Assembly (NCBI GenBank): GCA_902729315.2
Contig: LR746277.1
Coordinates: 3,849,001-3,913,000, forward strand
DNA length: 64,000 nt
Reading direction: 5' to 3'
DNA from: Spirodela intermedia
Taxonomy: Eukaryota; Streptophyta; Magnoliopsida; Alismatales; Araceae
Positions 42,888-54,390 of this stretch are shown here, piece by piece; position 1 is the stretch's first letter, and every line of letters begins with the position of its first letter. The notes under the pieces were generated by a model. The model saw nothing but the letters and a program-made list of their open reading frames with translations, was not told where the DNA came from and ran no database searches. A program made the translations under genes and the position numbers.

Positions 42888-44262
42888 ATGAACACGACAA
42901 ACATTCAGGACAGCTCACAGAAACGTCATGGATCATCGTCTCGTGGTTCTCGCTTCGAATCCTCCGGGGAGGAAGATCCTCACATGGGTCTCCCCTGGTT
43001 CGATCACCAGCTCGATCCGCACCCTGTCTTCTCGCTACCGCCGAGCTTTTCTACAGACAGGGAAAATCATGTTCATCCCCGCCAACAAGATACGCTCGAA
43101 TGGCTGGTGAAGGTTCAGATGGAGAGGTACCAGAGTCCCAGAGATGCAGAGGTAACAGGAGGTGATCCAGAGTTGGGCAAGGGGAGCTCTGGTGCCGGAG
43201 TTCCTAGAGTAAGTGTTTTCATGTTCTCTTCTCCTTCTGACTTTCCCGTGATGGCGATTCTTTTCCGTGATAAGGTCAGCTTATGGGAGACAAACTCTCC
43301 GACAAAATGGGAAAACCTCGAGCTTCCGCTCATGGGGGTCCCTCTCATCCCCAGCTCTGCTCCTCCCAGGGCGTCTGTTCCGCCCAAAACCCGGATCAGA
43401 TGGACGCAGGAGCTCCATGAACGCTTCGTCGAAGCTGTGGGTCGCCTCGGAGGCGCAGACAGTAAGTAGGGTTGACCATGCCTTCCTCGACATGGTGGAG
43501 TAGGAGCTTGCCACACGTCCTGACATGGCTTCCCCGATGAACGCAGAGGCAACTCCCAAGGGGATTCTGAAGCTGATGGAGTCAGAAGGACTGACTATCT
43601 GCCATGTCAAGAGCCATCTACAGGTAATCCTGCAGAGAACACGAACGATGATATCTCTACGTCTGCAGAAGAGCTCGAAACATCACATATCGCTTTATCT
43701 CATGTTCCACAGAAGTATCGGACTGCCAAGAACACACCAGACTCCCAAGAAGGCACCTCTTCTTCCTTTCGTGCTGCAGGGAGAAATGAAGGCGAAAGAG
43801 ACTCCTTCGGCCATCTTGTCGGACTAGATCCAAAAAAGTACATTCTCAATGGCTCGAATCAGTTTTTTTAATCATTTCGAGCAAAAGTCAGCCCAATATT
43901 GTTCTGTTCTACATTTCTGGCAGCAGAATGCATATGACAGAAGCCCTGAGACTTCAACTGGAGGTGCAGAGCCGTCTCCATGAACAGCTGGAGGTGAGTA
44001 AACTCCACTGATCCGCTCCCAGGGACTGATTCATCTAGATTACTGCCCATTAACTTCTTTCTGTTCCCGGAAATCTCTGGCTCCGCAGATCCAACGGAAG
44101 ATCCAAATGAGGATTGAAGAACAGGGCAGACAGCTACAGAAGATGTTCGAGCAGCAGGAGAGGGCAGCCAGGAGCCTATTTGAGAACCAGGGCACGGACG
44201 TTCAGGTTCATGGCGAGGGAAGAGGATCAGAGACTACACATTTTCCGTCTAAGATCAGCTAG
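42888..44262 (+). CDS. MYB-CC (PHR1-like) transcription factor, 6 exons
   Basis: Model of 317 aa: 42888-43208, 43275-43461, 43547-43623, 43713-43837, 43924-43993 and 44089-44262. The MYB-like (GARP) domain spans about residues 147-200: TRIRWTQELHERFVEAVG, then KATPKGILKLM and HVKSHLQKYRTAK. The coiled-coil with the MYB-CC motif is about 225-285 (EALRLQLEVQSRLHEQLEIQ, then RKIQMRIEEQGRQLQKMF). Family knowledge: PHR1/PHL proteins bind P1BS elements as dimers and drive phosphate-starvation responses, with SPX proteins as inhibitors. Target specificity here is inferred. The domain reads LTICHVKSHL where most members have LTIYHVKSHL. An in-frame ATG 60 bp upstream lies in an A-rich stretch (42828), but MNTTNIQD is the more natural start. 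Exon 5 has a CAGCAG (NAGNAG) acceptor that could include or skip one codon. Confidence 0.88.
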
Positions 44263-44578
44263 TTTTCTTCGGAGGGATGAGTTTTGCTGGATGTAGCCGA
44301 TGCTTAACTATCCTCCATAGCTGGACAATTTATCACACCTCGTGTATCGTATCTTAGAACAATGTATCAACCCCCTAAGCAAATCCATAAGCCGTCTGCT
44401 TTTGGAGCAAGACGATCTCATATTCAAATGACCAAAGCTTGTTTCATTCCAGATGACTGCTATCCTACATGGATCTGTGCAAGCTTTACAGAGGAAATAT
44501 TCGAAGCAGGTTTCAGACGATTGCCCGAAAAAAATTGTGAACTCAGATGTGCATCAGATAGACGAAGAACCTGTAGAC
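44263..44578. other. Short spacer between convergent MYB-CC and mTERF genes
   Basis: About 316 bp with no gene; it contains the two 3' UTRs. An in-frame plus-strand continuation after the MYB-CC stop shows no domain. Confidence 0.5.
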
Positions 44579-46318
44579 TCAGCTCGAGGAGATGGCCTTC
44601 TTCAAGCTTTCCCATTTTTCCGGACCGTCAGGGTGAAGATTGACGAAATAATTCAGAAATCTTTCGTTTGATCCTGCGAGAATCGTGCTCAGAGACAGTA
44701 TCTGTTTGGCCATGCCTCTCTCTTTGAGCCAGGTGTACATGGAAAACCTGAGCTTGATTCTCCGCGGACTGTAGCAGAGGTAGGTGGGAAAGGTTAAGAG
44801 GGATTCCACGGGATAACCCAAGTCGCGAACCAGGTAGTCGATCTTCCCCTTCAACACGCCCGTCCGCTGATTGAGCATCGACGGAGCTTCCTTCACGATC
44901 CTGGCGACATCGTGACAGTCCAATCCGGCGCCCACCAGGCAGTCGAATCTCTCCTGCAGCTGGTCCCCTCTGCCTCTGAACTTCCTCATCGCCACCAACA
45001 TTTCGTCCGAGTTTTCGAGAAACCCTAGCTTCAGTAGGAAGATGGTCTTCTCGTGAAGATGATTGCCACCGGCCGCCTTCGCGAGGCCGTCCTTCGTCTC
45101 CGGCACCAGGTTACTCACCCTGCGCGGGTCCTCGATTATCATCTCGCACAGCTCTTCGCAGCCCACGTCCAGGTTTGACAGCACGGCCTCTGGTTTCTTG
45201 GGCGGGGAGGATCCGAGGACCTGCGGATGAGCGCATAGGATGCCGGCGATGTGCCCGCTCTCCATCCCGATCTTCAGGAGGAAGCTCATGGATTGCCACA
45301 GGTTCTTGACGCCGTTGCCATCCAGAATCTGAGGATAGTGGGAGAACAATAGAAGAACATTGCTCACTCCCGCGCCTAGTTTTAGTAACATGGCCACGAG
45401 CACGTAGATCTTCTTCCCGGAATTGTCGAACAGAAACCTGGGGTGCTCTCTGACCAGCCTCTCCAGATCCTCCTCGTCGCAGCCCATCTGATCCAGAAAC
45501 TCTAGCATCTGGAGCATTCGATCCCAGCGGTAGGTATTATCTTCGGACAAGCACCGCCTGATCCAGTCGTGCCCGATGCCCGCGTCCTCCAGCCTTCCAA
45601 GAACTTGGAGGAAGTCCCGGTGGACGTCGCCGATCAGGAGCGAAGGGCAGCAGGCTACCAGCTTGATGACGGTGGGGATGCTCAGACCGAGCGCCTCGTA
45701 GGCGGAGAGCTTCGAGGAAAGCACACCTCGGCCATATCCGAAGATCTCTCTGGCCTCCTTGTAAATCTTCCCGATCTTCCCCCTCGGCACTCCGTAGTTG
45801 CAGAGGACATGGAAGTTCTCGAGCATGGCGTAGTCGTCGCTGAGGAAGAAGAAGTTTCGGGGGAGGAGCTGAGGAAGCTCCGACGGCTTCAGCCCCAAGC
45901 TCTCGAAGAACGGCTCGAACTCGTTGATGGGGTGGTAGCGGAGGAACCTGGTGAGCGATCGGCCGACTTCCTGGTTGCCTTCGAGGTTTGCAATGAGATT
46001 CCGAAGGAAGGTCGGAGAGTTCTTGCTCATGTGCTCTGCGTCGGTGAAGTGCAAGCTTCTGGTGTTGTGGAGGTAATCGCAGAGGGCGTCCTGGGCCTCG
46101 CTGCGGGCGACGCGGGGCATCCGAGCTTTCCGAGGATGCATTGGCGCAGCGGAGTTGACGGCGACGGGTAGAAGAAGCTCCCTACCGCCGCCGGCGGCCG
46201 AGAGAGGGAGATTCGCAAGCCTATACAAAGGCGAGGCGCTTGGAACCAGAGGGATTCCGCAGGAACAGGCAGACAGCAGCGCCTTCTCCATTGCGGAATG
46301 ACGCCGAGCTTGGCGCAT
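44579..46318 (-). CDS. mTERF-family protein, mTERF2/EMB2219-like
   Basis: Intronless, 579 aa from the ATG at 46318. A second ATG at 46291 (MEKALLSACSCGIPLV) has the better context and would give 570 aa. The open frame continues upstream only via non-ATG codons. The N-terminus is a serine/alanine-rich, probably plastid or mitochondrial transit peptide. From about residue 110 a series of mTERF repeats follows, with the typical leucine/proline helices (SLTRFLRYHPINEFEPFFES; NFHVLCNYGVPRGKIGKIYK). The conserved C-terminus includes FRGRGDQLQERFDCLVGAGL, FPTYLCYSPRRIKLRFSMY and LSLSTILAGSNERFLNYFV. The pattern matches Arabidopsis EMB2219 (At2g21710), an embryo-essential chloroplast protein linked to plastid gene expression. 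Repeat proteins of this family bind nucleic acid in organelles; the exact target here is unknown. A degraded partial copy of this gene lies between the two SelO genes. Confidence 0.92.
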   Translation of the reverse strand: MRQARRHSAMEKALLSACSCGIPLVPSASPLYRLANLPLSAAGGGRELLLPVAVNSAAPMHPRKARMPRVARSEAQDALCDYLHNTRSLHFTDAEHMSKNSPTFLRNLIANLEGNQEVGRSLTRFLRYHPINEFEPFFESLGLKPSELPQLLPRNFFFLSDDYAMLENFHVLCNYGVPRGKIGKIYKEAREIFGYGRGVLSSKLSAYEALGLSIPTVIKLVACCPSLLIGDVHRDFLQVLGRLEDAGIGHDWIRRCLSEDNTYRWDRMLQMLEFLDQMGCDEEDLERLVREHPRFLFDNSGKKIYVLVAMLLKLGAGVSNVLLLFSHYPQILDGNGVKNLWQSMSFLLKIGMESGHIAGILCAHPQVLGSSPPKKPEAVLSNLDVGCEELCEMIIEDPRRVSNLVPETKDGLAKAAGGNHLHEKTIFLLKLGFLENSDEMLVAMRKFRGRGDQLQERFDCLVGAGLDCHDVARIVKEAPSMLNQRTGVLKGKIDYLVRDLGYPVESLLTFPTYLCYSPRRIKLRFSMYTWLKERGMAKQILSLSTILAGSNERFLNYFVNLHPDGPEKWESLKKAISSS

Positions 46319-46744
46319 CAACTGCTCAGCGGCTCCAGAATCAGAGAACCTGAGGGCATGATAATAGGCCAAGATGTCGCTTCCCCTCCCCCGGACCTCG
46401 GTAAAACCCTAACATAAACGTTTCCGAAGGATTCGAGGCTCTGGGGCACCATGCAGATCAGACGGGTCCTGATCGTCGAAGGGTCCGCCGCGATATGACC
46501 CGCCGCCAACCCCTCGAGAAACATCACCAAGAGAACCCTCATTGTAGAAGCATATTTCTACCTCGTCGTTCCCAGGAAGGCCTCCCTCTCCATCGCCATG
46601 AATCCGGAAGATACATACAGACATAAATTTTCTCCAGGTTATCTATCTACAGCATATGGTGAGCTCTGTCCAGCCCTCACAGAAAACCAGTGCCACAATC
46701 TCGGAGAGTTCGCCGTTCAAGAAGGAGAAGGAGAATAAGAGAGC
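46319..46744. other. Spacer between mTERF 5' end and SelO 3' end
   Basis: Contains the mTERF promoter/leader and the SelO 3' UTR. The sequence is similar to two separated pieces of the downstream duplicate: about 54160-54390 and about 60398-60580. This is part of the evidence that mTERF and SelO were duplicated as one unit. Confidence 0.6.
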
Positions 46745-49700
46745 TCAAGAGGAGCAGGAGAGCATGGCGACGCCGGGCCGGTAGGCCCAGGCAGGTGGAA
46801 GCCGCGCGTATTTCTCCATCCCCGGCTGCTCGTCGTAGGGGCGCTGCACGACCTTCAGCAGCCTTCGCAGCTCGTCGTAGTCGCCTTGCTCTGCGGCGTC
46901 GATGGCGCTCTGGCAGAGGTAGTTCCGGAGCACGTACTTGGGGTTCACCGCGTCCATGGCGGCCTTCCTCTGCTCGTCCGGAACGCTGCCGGAGACCAGC
47001 TGCACAGCCAGGAGAGAGAACCCACAAAGATCAATCACTCCCCCACCCACCCCACCATAGGAACGAAGATATCAAGCTCCGAAAATCTACGGAAACGGAG
47101 ATCGAAGAGCAGAATTCGAGCACACTCGCCTCCTGGACGTAAGACTTCACCCAGCTGATCCACGCCACCTTCCGCTCTGGGCCGATGTCCAGCAGAACAG
47201 CCTTGAGCGGAGCCAGCAGGTCCTTTTCATCCATGTCCGCCGACGCCGCCTTCAAGTTGGACAGCCGCCGGAAGAAATTCGTGTAGTCGACCTTATCCAC
47301 AGACAAGTTGGTGAGGAGTTTACTGACGAGCTCCTTGTTATACTGGGGCAAGCCCAGCTTCCTGGTCATTATGGACTTGTAGTCCTCCATGAATTTGTCC
47401 CCGTACCTGTCCACACGAAGCTGATTCAGAGGGGCTGGGCAGTCCGAAAACCCTGCAGGAGTGTCGATCGGCTCACCTCTCCATGGCCTGGTTGGCTTCT
47501 TCCTCTGTAATCAGCTTGGCCGCTGACAGGGTACTGGCGAACTGGGCGACATTCCACAAACAGACGTCCGGCTGATTGGCGAAGCAGTACCTTCTTCCCG
47601 GCAGGTCCGTCGTGTTCGGAGTGTAGCTCGGATCGAAGGCGTCAAGGAAGCCGAAGGGCCCGTAGTCGATGGTGAGACCCAGCAAGCTCATATTGTCGGT
47701 GTTCAGAACCCCATGGGTGAAGCCGACGCCCTGCCAGCCGGCGACCAAGGAGGCCGTCCTCTCCGCCACCTCCATGGCCCATTCTGACATCATCGCCCTC
47801 TGTTAGTGAGTAATTGGGCGATGTTCCTGATATCTGAAAGCATGGCAGCGATGGAGATCATCACCTGCATATTTATTGCCCGAAGCCTCGCTCTCGTGGG
47901 TGTTCTCGAGGTGGGGGAAATGGTGCCGGATAGCGTAGTCGGCCAGGAGGCGGACGATTCCATGGTGTTCTCCGCCCCTGGACGCGTGAATCTGGAAGGA
48001 ACCAAATCTCAGGAAGGACGGGGAGACCCTGCACACGATCGCGCCGGGCTCCTGCTTCGGATTGCCACTGCAATTCAACTTGAACGGTGAGTTGATGTGA
48101 GAGCTTCCACATTTTCCATGGATTCAGAACCAAACAGCAGCAAGAAAAATTGCATTCATCTAATGATGGAAAATGTATGAAACTCCCGGTAACACAACGA
48201 AGAGGAGGGACGTACTCGTAGAACATGTCCCGGTAGACAAGTTCGCCCGTGGTGACGAGGCTGAGAGCCCGGGTCGTGGGAATCCCCAACCCATGCATGG
48301 CTTCGCTGGCGAGGAACTCACGAACGCTGCTGCGCAGGACTGCGAGGCCATCTGCAAATCGGCTGTAGGGAGTCTTCCCGGCGCCCTTGAGCTGCAGTTC
48401 CCATCTCCCGCCACGAGAATTCACCAGTTCTCCAATGGTGATTGCACGGCCATCCCCAAGCTGGCCGGCCCACACACCGAACTGATGCCCTCCATAGCAC
48501 TGGGCGTATGGCAACCTGTGTAAGCCAACACGCTTGAGTCGATGATGAATTCGAGCAAACGCCTGAACAGACCACTGAGCAGCCATCGCAAGGAAGAAGA
48601 AAGCTTACACTTACCCTCCAGCCAGAGGTGAAGCGCCGGAGAATATCGCAGGGAAATCCGGCCTCTGGAATCTGAAATAACAGAGGGCTCGAAAATAAGT
48701 ACAAGGCGGTCGCCCAAGATGAACACTTGCACATGGCATTTTCTTTATGAGAAAGCAGCAAACGCATCACAGTGGAATCAACAAAATTGCGCATCGAAAA
48801 ATCAGAGTTCCCCAGAAAAGCCTCCAACTTTATTTAGATAGGAGGAAATAGGTATTTAGATAGGACGATGGCAGTCGAGCGAGCCCCAAGATGTGGATGC
48901 TCAATGGCAAGCCGTGGATCAGTTGTTCTTGAAAGCTTCGTCATACAGCAAATGAGACTATGAAACCGCAGGTAGAAAAATCCTGCCGGGAGCCCACGAA
49001 CGCCCCTAGAACCGGCACAGTCCTCTCAGACTTATTGTCCTTCCCATGAACGCCACTATAGATAAAGCAGATCACTTTCTGAACGAGCTCATGAGATCCC
49101 AATCACAGAGCAACATCCCCTTTAACGCTTGATTTATCTCCTGAATGGTCACAGCGTCCTGCATAAAACCTTGTAGACACTTGATAATTTGCATGGCAAA
49201 GACAAGACCGACGGGAGATGTTCTTAGTTTTTTGCCAAATGAGACGTGCGTTAAAGAAGCCATATCTGTCAATGAGAAGGGACGTCAGGCATGCTGAAAA
49301 CCACAACTGTCCAAAATAGCAGGATGACTCACTCTGCAGGATCCAACTCCAGCAATTCAGCAACCGACTCGGACCAGGCAACAAGCTCAGGCTTCCCCAC
49401 TTTAGCAGAAGGAGATATTTTTGAGTAGCAAGCACCTACAACCTGCAACCCAAAGTCGAGGAGAGGATTCTCCATGTAATTTCCGAATTGATTGATAATA
49501 TTATATAAAGCCCTGAACAAAAACGCTGTATTTGGTCTTGAAAAAAAAAACTATAAATTTGGTATCCAATCAGATCAGGTAGTAGTAGTTGTCATTTGGT
49601 TTTTTCCCCTCAATGAAGCTCCATTCTGACTCTAAACATGATCTACAGTGTTTCAGTCAACAGAAAAAAAATTATGCTTCCAAAAATGGCATGGAAATCA

Positions 49701-50691
49701 TTTTAAGAAGTGTTTTTTCCCGAGGTTAAACATTAAAGGGGGGCTATTTTGCAAGAAGGCACCGTCTTGGTCAGAGTTCTTCGTATCCAAACTTCTCCAA
49801 GACTGAAACTGTGGGCATGCCAATGCGCACAGTCGTCCGGTCAATTCCATGGTTTTGCTGAATAGCCAACAGTTCGACAGTTCAATAAAAAACGAAGACT
49901 GGAAGACAAGCAACTTCTTCTTTAACAGATGGAGATGCGTCAGCTCCCCCAGGTTCGTGTCAACACGCCATATGAACTCCTGCAGATAATAGATGCAAAG
50001 TAGCTCAAGGAATTTCCGCTTCTGTGAAAATGTTTCATGAAAGGGGGTGACCGGAGATTTTAGTCACGGGCGCCGAGAGCTCCCTGGTATCAGTGATCGA
50101 GATTCAGAGCCACTCTTACTTTCCTACAAAGACTGCGTAAAGGACAGATACCAGGCGATCAAACCAAGATTATAGCCGTCAAACGAATTTCTGTCGCCTT
50201 TTTTCGATGAACAGGTATAGTTACGGCAATCGTGGTGTTCGTCAACGTTGATGGCAGAAGAAATTTACCTCTCGGGGAGTGGAATCCGTCCTGGGATCTC
50301 CCGGCAGCTCCCTCACGAAAGAGTGGTCCCAGTTAAGTTCCTCCAGGGGAAGCAGCCTTGCCCTCTCCTTACTGTTCTTCGCCGACTCTCCGACGCGCTC
50401 CGCAGACGCCACGGGTGACTCCGCCGCCTGATTCTGCTCCATGGATGGCGACTCAGCGAAGCCCACGAATCTCCGCACCAGCTTGTACACGGGTTCACCC
50501 CCGCGAAGAAGAGAGAGCCCCCGATGTCCAAGGAGAACACGCGAGCCGCCCCAGCCCGGCGCCGCCGGAACCCTCCCGGAGAGACACCGACCCGGCACCA
50601 AGGGAGACGCAGAGATGGGCAGCCCAGAGAGAGCGGTGCGGCAGGCGCTAGGAGACGGCGAGAGGTACGCGAGGTGAAAATGGCCAACCAT
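46745..50691 (-). CDS. Selenoprotein O homologue (SelO), copy 1, 8 exons
   Basis: Model of 643 aa. Exons in transcript order: 50691-50269, 49442-49333, 48671-48615, 48515-48216, 48067-47865, 47783-47477, 47406-47130 and 46999-46745. Phases agree throughout. Seven introns: six GT-AG and one GC-AG (donor GAG|GCGAGT at 47129). The N-terminus of about 90 residues before MEQNQAAES looks like an organelle transit peptide. The SelO pseudokinase fold is shown by [46 protein letters not shown], the paired arginines in [18 protein letters not shown] and [12 protein letters not shown]. The C-terminus [19 protein letters not shown] leads to [10 protein letters not shown], with Cys where animals have Sec. 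Family knowledge: SelO proteins transfer AMP from ATP to protein Ser/Thr/Tyr residues (AMPylation), mainly in mitochondria, in redox control. The next minus-strand gene upstream is its tandem paralogue. Confidence 0.93.
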
Positions 50692-51164
50692 CGCGACCCG
50701 CAGATCCCTTTTCTAGCACGCCCTCTTCCCTTGCCTATGTCTCCACGCAGCCGGGAAATTAGCCCTCTGGAGCCCCAGTCAGAGGGGCAACGCAGCACGC
50801 CGACAGACCGCTCAACGGATGGATTGGCCATGGGCCTTTTGGTCGGTCGCCTTCGGACCGCTCGACGACTCCTGGCCCTCCCAGATGGAACCAACTTCCC
50901 TCCCCACCACGGACGAGTCAACTCCAGAATTTACTCCACCCTACGTCTCAATGGTTTTCCGAAAAAGAATGGGTTCTCAGAAAAATCTGATCTTTAATCG
51001 CGACATGGATCTCGTAGACCTACCTCGTCTTGGGAATGAACGTTGGGGGCCAAAAACATGGGGAAAATGAACGTCATTTCAGCGCACGGTTCCACCTATA
51101 GAGACGCAGTAGACGCTGATATATCACGCAGACCATATGAGCGTCGTAGGCGGGTTCCTCCATC
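50692..51164. other. SelO copy 1 5' flank
   Basis: Upstream region of SelO copy 1. No gene seen. GC-rich near the start codon, becoming neutral toward 51100, where degraded mTERF-like sequence begins. Confidence 0.5.
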
Positions 51165-51290
51165 TGGAAGTGGTCGACTCCTAGTGCGTCTTAGAGGTAC
51201 GTCAAAGAGTTATAGCTCATGTGTTCTGTGTTGTGGAGGCAATCGCAACGTGTACTGTGATGTAGTTGATGTTGGGGATTGGAGTATCAT
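51165..51290 (-). pseudogene. Degraded mTERF fragment, part 1
   Basis: About 125 bp resembling the mTERF gene around 45970-46110 in the same orientation. The clearest shared words are GCTCATGTGNTCTG and TTGTGGAGGNAATCGCA, with an internal gap of about 20 bp. Differences are mostly G/C to A/T. The match was judged by eye; a pairwise alignment would settle its limits. Confidence 0.55.
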
Positions 51291-54014
51291 CGTGTAGATC
51301 TGATGCAAAACAACCAGAGAGAGGAGAGGGAGAGAATAGTGATAATATGAACATATTAGATTTATTCGGTTAAGAGAAATCTCATATGTTTATAATCTCA
51401 CACATATCAAGTTTACTTTCAAATATAGCCTCTTTAGTGGCAAAACATATTCGCATGCCATAATTACATGAGATGGTGGCGCTCTTCTTCTTAAACACAA
51501 GATCAAGGCAAAACTCTATAACCAAATGACATTTATGCTCCAAAAAAATATTTTTTTTTTCTTAGGGTATTGCCCCATTTGAGTCTCACTATCAAGGGAC
51601 AATGTCCATCTGGTTGTCATCTTGGACCCCGTGCTAATTCACTGTGAATTTGGATCCATGTACTCATCAAAGAGTTTATTACAACATGACATGAACTAAT
51701 AGAAGATCAATCTCCACAACTTCAACAAGATTCCACTCAGATATTGATATTCGATACACTGTTCTTGATTTTCAAGTAATTTTGATGATCAATTGAGACA
51801 TATACATAGTCTCAATTTTTTTATGACAACCATCTTCATCAACATGTTCATTAAATTATGTGATACATTAACCCTTTCAAGTGCCAAAATTCCATCCAAT
51901 AATAAGCTACAAGAAAAGTGATACCTCAATTGTACATATTTGGTCATGGAGTGAAATATGAGACTATTAGTTAAGTGCATGACACTCTAATTATCAAAAA
52001 GCAGCACAACATTTTCCTACTTCCTACTAAGTTCAGTAATAAAATTCTTAAGTCAAATCATTTTTCTATTTATTCTTTTAACTATATTATACTTATTTTC
52101 TTGTTGAGAGATAGAGATGGAGATAATGTTATGCAGTGGAGAAACAAAACTTATGATAGTACCACCGAGGGTTAGATGTGATAGATAGTGGTCTCCTTGT
52201 ACATTACCACCTAAATGTAGATCTTCAAATCCTCACAATTTGAAGTCATTAATGTTGAAACAAAGGAATATGCATTAAGTTTCTCTTGTTTAAACAAAAA
52301 ATTCATGGGACAATTGTTGACTTTTCTCTTCCTAAATTGAACACGAAATTGATAATGCTTACCACACACAATGTGATATGGTACATACCACATGTCTTGT
52401 TCCCTTTTTACTATCTTTGGCAATTGACACTTTGAGAGTTGAAAATGATTAATTAAAGGGATACTCCCAAGACTTGTTACTTCCATATTGAATATGTAAA
52501 GCACCCTCTCAAAATGTTTTGAAATTATCTCTTCAAATAATCACAAGAAATCAACACTTTTATTATGAGTACAGTTGATTCTCACCCCAAAAATTATTTT
52601 ATTGCACTCATATTTTATAATAAATATATTTATTAATTCATTTTTAACTTCTTAATTTTCTACATATTTACCTTTGTAATCAAATATATTATGAACATAG
52701 GTACTAAGTTGTTATAAGAGCTATCAATTTTCTTCAAATAACAACAATGAAGTATTTGCATCTCATGAAGTTATTCTTCTTCATAAACTTATAAAACTTC
52801 TTGTACTATTATCTTAGTACTTACTTAAGGTTATAGATGATCTTCTTCAACTTATATATTTAATTTTTTTATCACAAATAGTAAGCCATTTAGATTGCAT
52901 CATATAAATATCTTCCTCTAAATCATCATGAATTGAGATTATTTTTACATTAAGTTACTTCACATAATTTTTTTATAGTCACAATACTCAACACTATTCC
53001 CATTGTGATCAACTTCACAACATAAAAGAAAATTCTTATGTAATTTATCCCTTCTTTTGCTTGAAAGCCTTATACGACAAGTCTCACTTTGTATCTATTA
53101 TCGCCATCATGTTTTTCCTTGACTTGTACACCCACTTATAATGAAACACTTTCTTTCACATTAGTAATGAAGTTAAAACCATGTCAAAGAATTCTACAAT
53201 AAATTTAATTTTTATTACATTGTTAACTCCAATTTGTACATTCTTAAATTTTATTTAATACTCAATTTCACTACTATTAATTGATAAAAAAATATTTTAT
53301 AATTAAATAATATGTTAATGGTGGCTTTTATAATTGTTAGACCTTTTTAATTGAAATACATGAGTTGGACAAATGTATTGACTTAAGAGTTTAATAAAAT
53401 CCATCAAGACTCAATATAAGATCATCTTCAAAACTACAATAGTTTGGAGTTATGTAGAGATGAAGTTTAGTCAAATCTGTAATAACTTAAATTCATGTAA
53501 AGTTATCTCATTCTAAATTTACAACACTAGAAGCTTCAACATTCAATTGACATGAGGGTGATTTGAATTCACAAGATCAAAGGGTTCTCTTGAATATACA
53601 AAAGAGATGTCTAAATCTATAAGTAAAGAGATAAAATTTAAAATGAAGAAAACATTTCAAAATTCTAAATAATCTCTTTTGGGTTATTATGCGAGGCTTT
53701 TAAATAGGTCAAATTTCTATTACAATGTCTATAAAAGATTGTTCAATAATGGTAACACCTTAAAATATATTTAATAAATATTTCAAAAACTTAAAGATGA
53801 ATAAATGAAGAAAAAAAATTAAAAATAAAAAACTATTGACACATTGATGATGTATTTTTTATGGGCCATCTCAAGCATTGAGCTGATTCATGCCTAAAGT
53901 ACATTATTCATGATTCTTAGACTTGTAGTCCACTAGGCTATGGGCTTTTCATGAATCCATTGATCTAGAAGAGTTGAAGGCAAAAAAAGGAATAAGAGCC
54001 TTTTGATTGCCACT
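51291..54014 (-). mobile_element. AT-rich insertion with minus-strand Ty1/copia relic
   Basis: About 2.7 kb of AT-rich DNA interrupting the mTERF relic. On the minus strand at about 51790-51965 a reading frame shows the copia ribonuclease H C-terminal pattern: NSLIFHSMTKYVQLRYHF, then LLDGILALERVN and a decayed version of the usual NPADMLTK block. Part of a gag-pre-integrase-like frame may lie at 52211-52504, but this is weak. No intact open frame, LTR pair or target-site duplication could be identified. The element is old and non-autonomous. Confidence 0.6.
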
Positions 54015-54390
54015 AACAATTGAGAGAGGGAGGTTAGCAAGTTTGTGCAAGGGTGAAGCATTGAAAACTTGAGGTATTTACGATAATAAACAAACAATAA
54101 TATATTCTCTATTGTAAGTAGAATTTACCACATCAACTACACATTGATCTAGGCTCAGAAAATATTATGTCATAATAATCTATAAAGATGTCATTTCCCC
54201 TCCTAAGATCTCGAAGAAGCTCAAGGACAAGACATCTCCAAAATGTTGGAAAGATGTTAAAAATAATAATTTTTAAATGATTTGAGGCTCTAAGAGATTA
54301 AAGTCCTTGAAGAAATAGGTGTAATATGTGTAAGTTCAAGGGAGGCTAGGTGAAACATCAAAAGGGGTGGGTAAATTAAGTTTATATAAA
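54015..54390 (-). pseudogene. Degraded mTERF 5' fragment, part 2
   Basis: About 375 bp similar to the mTERF 5' coding end and leader (46197-46540). The parallel blocks are GAGAGAGGGAG.TT.GCAAG at 54024-54046 (compare 46200-46220), GATGTCNNTTCCCCTCC near 54188 (compare 46373) and GATTNGAGGCTCT near 54280 (compare 46430). Most differences are G/C to A/T, the pattern expected from deamination of methylated cytosine. No coding capacity remains. Confidence 0.65.

Noticed and set aside
45569-46171. 200-aa plus-strand open frame
   Set aside because: Antisense shadow of the mTERF gene with no family resemblance.
52211-52504. Gag-pre-integrase domain on the minus strand
   Set aside because: The resemblance is limited to a few residues around a VCGKH motif and is too weak to call as a separate feature.
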